Origin: Cellulomonas sp.
GTDB lineage: Bacteria; Actinomycetota; Actinomycetes; Actinomycetales; Cellulomonadaceae
Length of the DNA: 8,028 nucleotides
Direction: 5' to 3'
Assembly (NCBI GenBank): GCA_031178805.1
Contig: JAPSIJ010000039.1
Coordinates: forward strand, 1-8,028
Within the stretch, counting starts at the first letter, position 1. Each line of letters starts with the position of its first letter. Shown here piece by piece: positions 4,977-8,028 of the stretch. The notes beneath the pieces were generated by a model. It ran no database searches. It was not told the origin of the DNA and saw only the letters and a list, made by a program, of their open reading frames with translations. The position numbers and the translations under genes are program-made.

Positions 4977-5076
4977 GTCCACAGCCTGCGCCGCCCGCGC
5001 GTCGTCCCCAGGGTGGCGCCGCGGCGCTCGACCCGGTCCGGGCTCCGGGGCAGCGTCGTGCCCGGAGGTGACGCGG
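4977..5076 (+). other. Untranslated region upstream of yraN
   Basis: No gene is seen. GTCCACAG at 4977-4984 and GTCCCCAGG at 5004-5012 form a loose direct pair 27 bases apart; the first resembles the core of a DnaA box but one isolated copy is not evidence of an origin. GCGCCGCGGCGC at 5016-5027 is a 12-bp palindrome. No convincing -10 element is visible, so the promoter for yraN-comM-dprA is not identified. Confidence 0.4.
5037..5068 (+). promoter_or_regulatory. Hairpin that can mask the yraN ribosome-binding site
   Basis: The Shine-Dalgarno GGAGG lies at 5064-5068. GCCCGGA at 5060-5066 is complementary to TCCGGGC at 5037-5043, and CCCGGAG at 5061-5067 is complementary to CTCCGGG at 5043-5049, giving two alternative 7-bp stems that bury the site. 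The second has an 11-nt loop. Whether this regulates anything is inference. Confidence 0.4.
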
Positions 5077-5439
5077 ATGCGGGCACAGCAGGCGGTCGGC
5101 CGGGCGGGGGAGGACCTCGCCGCGGCGTACCTGGAGCAGCAGGGCTGGCGGATCCTGGACCGGAACTGGTTCGGGCCGGGCGGTGAGCTGGACGTCGTGG
5201 CGCTCGACGTGCCGGGTGACGCCGTCGTCGGCGTGGAGGTGAAGACCCGCACGAGCGCGGCGTTCGGCAGCCCCGCCGAGGCGGTGACGCCGGCGAAGGT
5301 GCACCGGCTGCGGGTGCTGCTGGCGCAGTGGCTGGTGGCGCACGACGTGCACGCCGAGACGATCCGGCTGGACGTGATCGCGGTGGTGCTGCCGCCGTCG
5401 GGGCGTCCGCGGCTGGACCACCTCGAGGGGATCTTCTGA
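5077..5439 (+). CDS. yraN: UPF0102 protein YraN, predicted nuclease fold
   Basis: YraN proteins have a PD-(D/E)XK (Holliday-junction-resolvase-like) nuclease fold; their biological role is poorly defined. The 120-residue protein begins with the family helix VGRAGEDLAAAYLEQQGWRILDRNW (7-31, here split across a helix and strand). The predicted active site is Glu37 and Asp39 in GELDVVA and Glu54-x-Lys56 in VEVKTR, all intact. ATG 5077 is chosen because GGAGG (5064-5068) sits 8 nt upstream; the in-frame GTG at 5068 overlaps that site. The stop shares one base with the comM ATG (TGATG). It is regularly found beside comM and dprA, which suggests a part in DNA processing or uptake, though this is untested here. 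Confidence 0.92.
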   Translation: MRAQQAVGRAGEDLAAAYLEQQGWRILDRNWFGPGGELDVVALDVPGDAVVGVEVKTRTSAAFGSPAEAVTPAKVHRLRVLLAQWLVAHDVHAETIRLDVIAVVLPPSGRPRLDHLEGIF

Positions 5440-6971
5440 TGGCCCTGGGCCGGACCTTCGCGGTCGGGCTGGTGGGCCTCGCCGGGTCGGTGGTCGAGGT
5501 CGAGGCGCACCTGGCGCCGGCCCTGCCCGCGTTCGTCCTCGTGGGGCTCCCCGACACCTCCCTCGCGGAGGCGCGGGACCGGGTGCGGGCGGCCGTGGGC
5601 TCCACGGGGCTGACGTGGCCCAACCGGCGGGTGACGGTGAACCTCACGCCCGCGGCGCTGCCCAAGTCGGGACCGGGCTTCGACCTCGCGGTCGCCGTCG
5701 CGCTGCTCGCGGCCGCGGAGGCGCTGGACCCGGGTCGGGCGGCCGCCGCGGTGCACCTGGGCGAGCTCGGGTTGGACGGCCGGCTCCGGCCGGTGCGGGG
5801 CGTGCTGCCGGCCGTCGCCGCCGCGGTGGCCGCCGGGCACCCCGACGTCGTGGTCCCGGCCGCCGACGCCGCCGAGGCGGCCCTGGTGCCGGGCGCGCGG
5901 GTGGTGGGCTGCCGGACGCTCGCCGAGGTCGTGGACCGGCACGGTGGCCGGGTGACCGTGCCGGAGGTGCCCCCTGTGCAGCGGGTCCGGCACGCGGCCG
6001 CCGGCCGGGCCGAGCCGGGGGACCTCGCCGACGTGCTCGGGCAGGAGGAGGCGCGCTGGGCCGTGGAGGTCGCCGCCGCGGGCGCGCACCACCTGCTGCT
6101 GCTCGGCCCGCCGGGCGCCGGCAAGACCATGCTCGCGTCCCGGCTGCCCGGGCTGCTGCCCGACCTGGACGAGGAGCAGGCGGTCGAGGTCACGGCCGTG
6201 CACTCCGTCGCGGGCGTGTTCGACCCGGCGGGCGGGCTGCTCCGCCGGCCGCCGTTCGAGGACCCGCACCACACCGCGACGCCCGCCAGCATCGTCGGCG
6301 GCGGCTCGGGCGTCCCCCGGCCCGGCGCCGCGTCCCGGGCGCACCGCGGGGTGCTGCTCCTGGACGAGGCCCCGGAGTTCGCCCGCGCGGTGCTGCAGAC
6401 GCTCCGGCAGCCGCTGGAGCACGGGGAGCTGGTGATCCACCGCACCGGCGGGGCGGCGCGCTACCCGGCGCGGTTCCAGCTGGTCCTCGCGGCGAACCCG
6501 TGCCCGTGCGGCCAGGCGGTCGGCAAGGGTCTCGCCTGCCGGTGCACCTCGCTCGACCGGCGCCGGTACCTCGGGCGGCTCGACGGGCCGCTGCTCGACC
6601 GGGTGGACGTCCAGGTCGAGGTGCCGGCCGTGCGCCGCGCCGCGCTGTCCGGCGGGGGCGAGAGCACCGCGACGGTCGCCGCCCGGGTGGCCCGGGCCCG
6701 GGACGCGCAGGCCGCCCGCTGGGCCGGCACGCCGTGGCGCGTCAACTCGGAGGTGCCGGGTCGCGCGCTCCGGGAGCGGCTCCGGCCCCGCGCCCGGCTG
6801 CTCGCGGATGTGGACCGCGCCGTCGACGAGGGCCGCCTGACGCTGCGGGGCGCCGACCGCGCGCTGCGGCTGGCGTGGACGGTGGCCGACCTGGCGGGCC
6901 GGGCCGCGCCCACGCCCGACGACATCGCCCGGGGCGTCGCGCTGCGCACCCGCGGGCAGGTGGCGTCGTGA
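5439..6971 (+). CDS. comM: ComM/YifB family AAA+ ATPase (Mg-chelatase-like)
   Basis: ComM in Vibrio is a hexameric helicase that promotes branch migration during natural transformation; many annotations call the family YifB or Mg-chelatase subunit, but it is not a chelatase. The 510-residue protein has an N-terminal S5/Lon-protease-like ChlI domain (about 1-165, with LVGLPDTSLAEARDRVRAA at 34-52 and PKSGPGFDLAVAVALL at 75-90). The AAA+ core has Walker A GPPGAGKT at 223-230, Walker B VLLLDEAPEF at 305-314 and a probable arginine finger Arg388 in LLDRVDV. NPCPCG at 353-358 with CRC at 367-369 provides four cysteines (355, 357, 367, 369) typical of the family and possibly metal-binding. A C-terminal helical domain ends near 505. 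The start overlaps yraN by one base and the stop overlaps dprA by four. Confidence 0.94.
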   Translation: MALGRTFAVGLVGLAGSVVEVEAHLAPALPAFVLVGLPDTSLAEARDRVRAAVGSTGLTWPNRRVTVNLTPAALPKSGPGFDLAVAVALLAAAEALDPGRAAAAVHLGELGLDGRLRPVRGVLPAVAAAVAAGHPDVVVPAADAAEAALVPGARVVGCRTLAEVVDRHGGRVTVPEVPPVQRVRHAAAGRAEPGDLADVLGQEEARWAVEVAAAGAHHLLLLGPPGAGKTMLASRLPGLLPDLDEEQAVEVTAVHSVAGVFDPAGGLLRRPPFEDPHHTATPASIVGGGSGVPRPGAASRAHRGVLLLDEAPEFARAVLQTLRQPLEHGELVIHRTGGAARYPARFQLVLAANPCPCGQAVGKGLACRCTSLDRRRYLGRLDGPLLDRVDVQVEVPAVRRAALSGGGESTATVAARVARARDAQAARWAGTPWRVNSEVPGRALRERLRPRARLLADVDRAVDEGRLTLRGADRALRLAWTVADLAGRAAPTPDDIARGVALRTRGQVAS

Positions 6972-8028
6972 CCGGGCGGGTCGCGCCGGGGCAGGCCGTA
7001 CCGACCACGCCGGGGCCGGCCGTGCCGACCGCCCCGCCGGCGGCGCGGACGGTGGCCGCCGCGCCCGACGACGCCGAGGTGCTCGCCCGGGCCGCCTGGA
7101 GCCTCGTGGCCGAGCCGGGCGACGCCACCGCCGGGGCGGTCGTCGGGGCGCTGGGAGCACCGGCCGCCCTGCGCTGGGCGACCTGGGCGGTGGGGGTGCC
7201 GCCCGCGCAGGCGGCGGAGCGGCTCCGGCGGCTCGCCCGCGGACGCGGCGCGGACGGCGCCCCGGGCCCGCCGGCGGGCGCCACGGTGCGCGTGCTCGGC
7301 CGGGCGCTGCCGCGCTGGGCGCCGCGGCTGGCCGGCCTGGACCCGCGGCCCGCCCTGGACGCGCTCGCCGGGCGCGGCGGCACCCTGCTCGTGCCCGGCG
7401 GCCCCGGGTGGCCGGACGCGGTGGCCGACCTCGGTCCGCTGGCGCCGCTGTGCCTGTGGGTCCGCGGCTCCGTCCCGCTCGCGGAACTCGCCCGGCGGTC
7501 GGCCGCAGTCGTCGGCGCGCGGGCCGCCACGCCCTACGGCGAGCGCGTCGCCACGGACCTCGGCGCCGGGCTCGCCGACCGCGGCGTCACGGTGGTGTCC
7601 GGCGGGGCCTTCGGGATCGACGTCGCCGCGCACCGGGGGGCCCTCGTCGCCGGCGGCCCGACGGTGGCGCTCCTGGCGGGCGGGGTGGACCGGCCGTCGC
7701 CGGAGGGCAACCGGCACGTGCTGGAACGGCTGCTCGACGAGGGCGGCGCCCTGGTCGCCGAGTCCCCGCCGGGCACGCCGCCGACCCGGTCGCGGTTCCT
7801 GCACCGCAACCGGCTGATCGCGGCGCTCGCGGGCGCCACGGTGGTGGTCGAGGCCGCGTGGCGGTCCGGCGCGCTGAGCACCGCCGCACGGGCGGCCGAC
7901 CTGCTCCGGCCCGTGGGCGCCGTACCGGGCCCCGTGACCTCGATGGCGTCGGCCGGCTGCCACCGGCTGCTGCGGGACGGCGCGGCGGTCTGCGTCACGG
8001 ACGCGGCGGAGGTGGCGGAGCTGCTCGC
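6968..8028 (+). CDS. dprA: DNA processing protein DprA, 3' end outside window
   Basis: DprA binds incoming single-stranded DNA during transformation and loads RecA; it is also widespread in bacteria not known to be competent. The frame stays open to the window end, giving 353 residues, so a short C-terminal part is missing. Residues 1-35 are a Pro/Ala-rich extension. A helical N-terminal region (about 36-95) follows, then the Rossmann-like DprA domain: WPDAVADLGPLAPLCLWVRG (148-167), VGARAATPYG (182-191), SGGAFGIDVAAHRGAL (211-226), LLAGGVDRPSPEGN (235-248), FLHRNRLIAALA (277-288) and VVVEAAWRSGALSTA (292-306). The end, AVPGPVTSMASAGCHRLL, is typical of the actinobacterial form. GTG 6968 overlaps the comM stop in GTGA, implying coupling; in-frame GTGs at 7022 and 7052 are alternatives within the poorly conserved extension. 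Confidence 0.93.
   Translation, partial: MTGRVAPGQAVPTTPGPAVPTAPPAARTVAAAPDDAEVLARAAWSLVAEPGDATAGAVVGALGAPAALRWATWAVGVPPAQAAERLRRLARGRGADGAPGPPAGATVRVLGRALPRWAPRLAGLDPRPALDALAGRGGTLLVPGGPGWPDAVADLGPLAPLCLWVRGSVPLAELARRSAAVVGARAATPYGERVATDLGAGLADRGVTVVSGGAFGIDVAAHRGALVAGGPTVALLAGGVDRPSPEGNRHVLERLLDEGGALVAESPPGTPPTRSRFLHRNRLIAALAGATVVVEAAWRSGALSTAARAADLLRPVGAVPGPVTSMASAGCHRLLRDGAAVCVTDAAEVAELL

Noticed and set aside
3713..6975. Identical 12-mer CGTCGTGACCGG at the rnhB start (3713-3724) and the dprA start (6964-6975)
   Set aside because: Both are GTGA overlap junctions followed by codons for Thr-Gly-Arg; coding bias and junction constraints explain the match without a shared element.
2760..7160. 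A 1466-codon open frame on the - strand
   Set aside because: It lies antisense to lepB through dprA, all clear family matches. Its translation is Arg/Pro/Gly/Ala-rich with no domain, as expected for the complement of GC-rich coding DNA.
5439..8028. A novel defence or mobile system formed by yraN, comM and dprA
   Set aside because: These three are a standard conserved cluster in actinobacterial chromosomes, with composition like their neighbours and no integrase, repeats or phage genes nearby.

Overview
The window is a very GC-rich (roughly three quarters G+C by eye) chromosomal segment from an actinobacterium. Gene order, composition and several protein signatures suggest Micrococcales, possibly a Cellulomonas-like genus; this is inference, since no search was run. 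All ten genes lie on the + strand, mostly tightly packed or overlapping. It is the conserved core locus rpsP - khpA - rimM - trmD - rplS - lepB - rnhB - DUF2469 - yraN - comM(yifB) - dprA. No mobile element, tRNA, rRNA, CRISPR array or sign of horizontal transfer is visible.

Region 1 (1-2267), ribosome and tRNA maturation. A promoter-like element at the left edge and a leader with competing hairpins precede rpsP (S16), which overlaps khpA (KH-domain RNA-binding protein) by one base. A perfect 14-bp hairpin then separates this pair from rimM (16S maturation factor) and trmD (tRNA m1G37 methyltransferase). A promoter-like TACCCT between hairpin and rimM suggests two transcription units.

Region 2 (2268-2900), rplS (L19). 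It has its own probable promoter, a structured leader of about 150 nt, and a strong 16-bp terminator hairpin just after the gene.

Region 3 (2901-4976): lepB (type I signal peptidase) overlaps rnhB (RNase HII) by four bases. A short DUF2469 gene, a conserved actinobacterial protein of unknown function, follows with what may be a leaderless start. Directly after it is a four-copy imperfect tandem repeat of 19-20 bp.

Region 4 (4977-8028), DNA uptake and processing. yraN (UPF0102 nuclease-fold protein), comM (MCM-like AAA+ helicase family, Mg-chelatase-like) and dprA (RecA loader, cut off by the window end) overlap one another and look translationally coupled. The yraN ribosome-binding site can be masked by a hairpin.

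I see no undescribed multi-gene system. The points worth a second look are regulatory: the rplS leader and its inverted repeat, the matching rpsP/rplS promoter elements, the rpsP leader hairpins, the tandem repeat after DUF2469, and the yraN ribosome-binding-site hairpin. One protein-level oddity is a Glu in TrmD where the catalytic Asp is expected.
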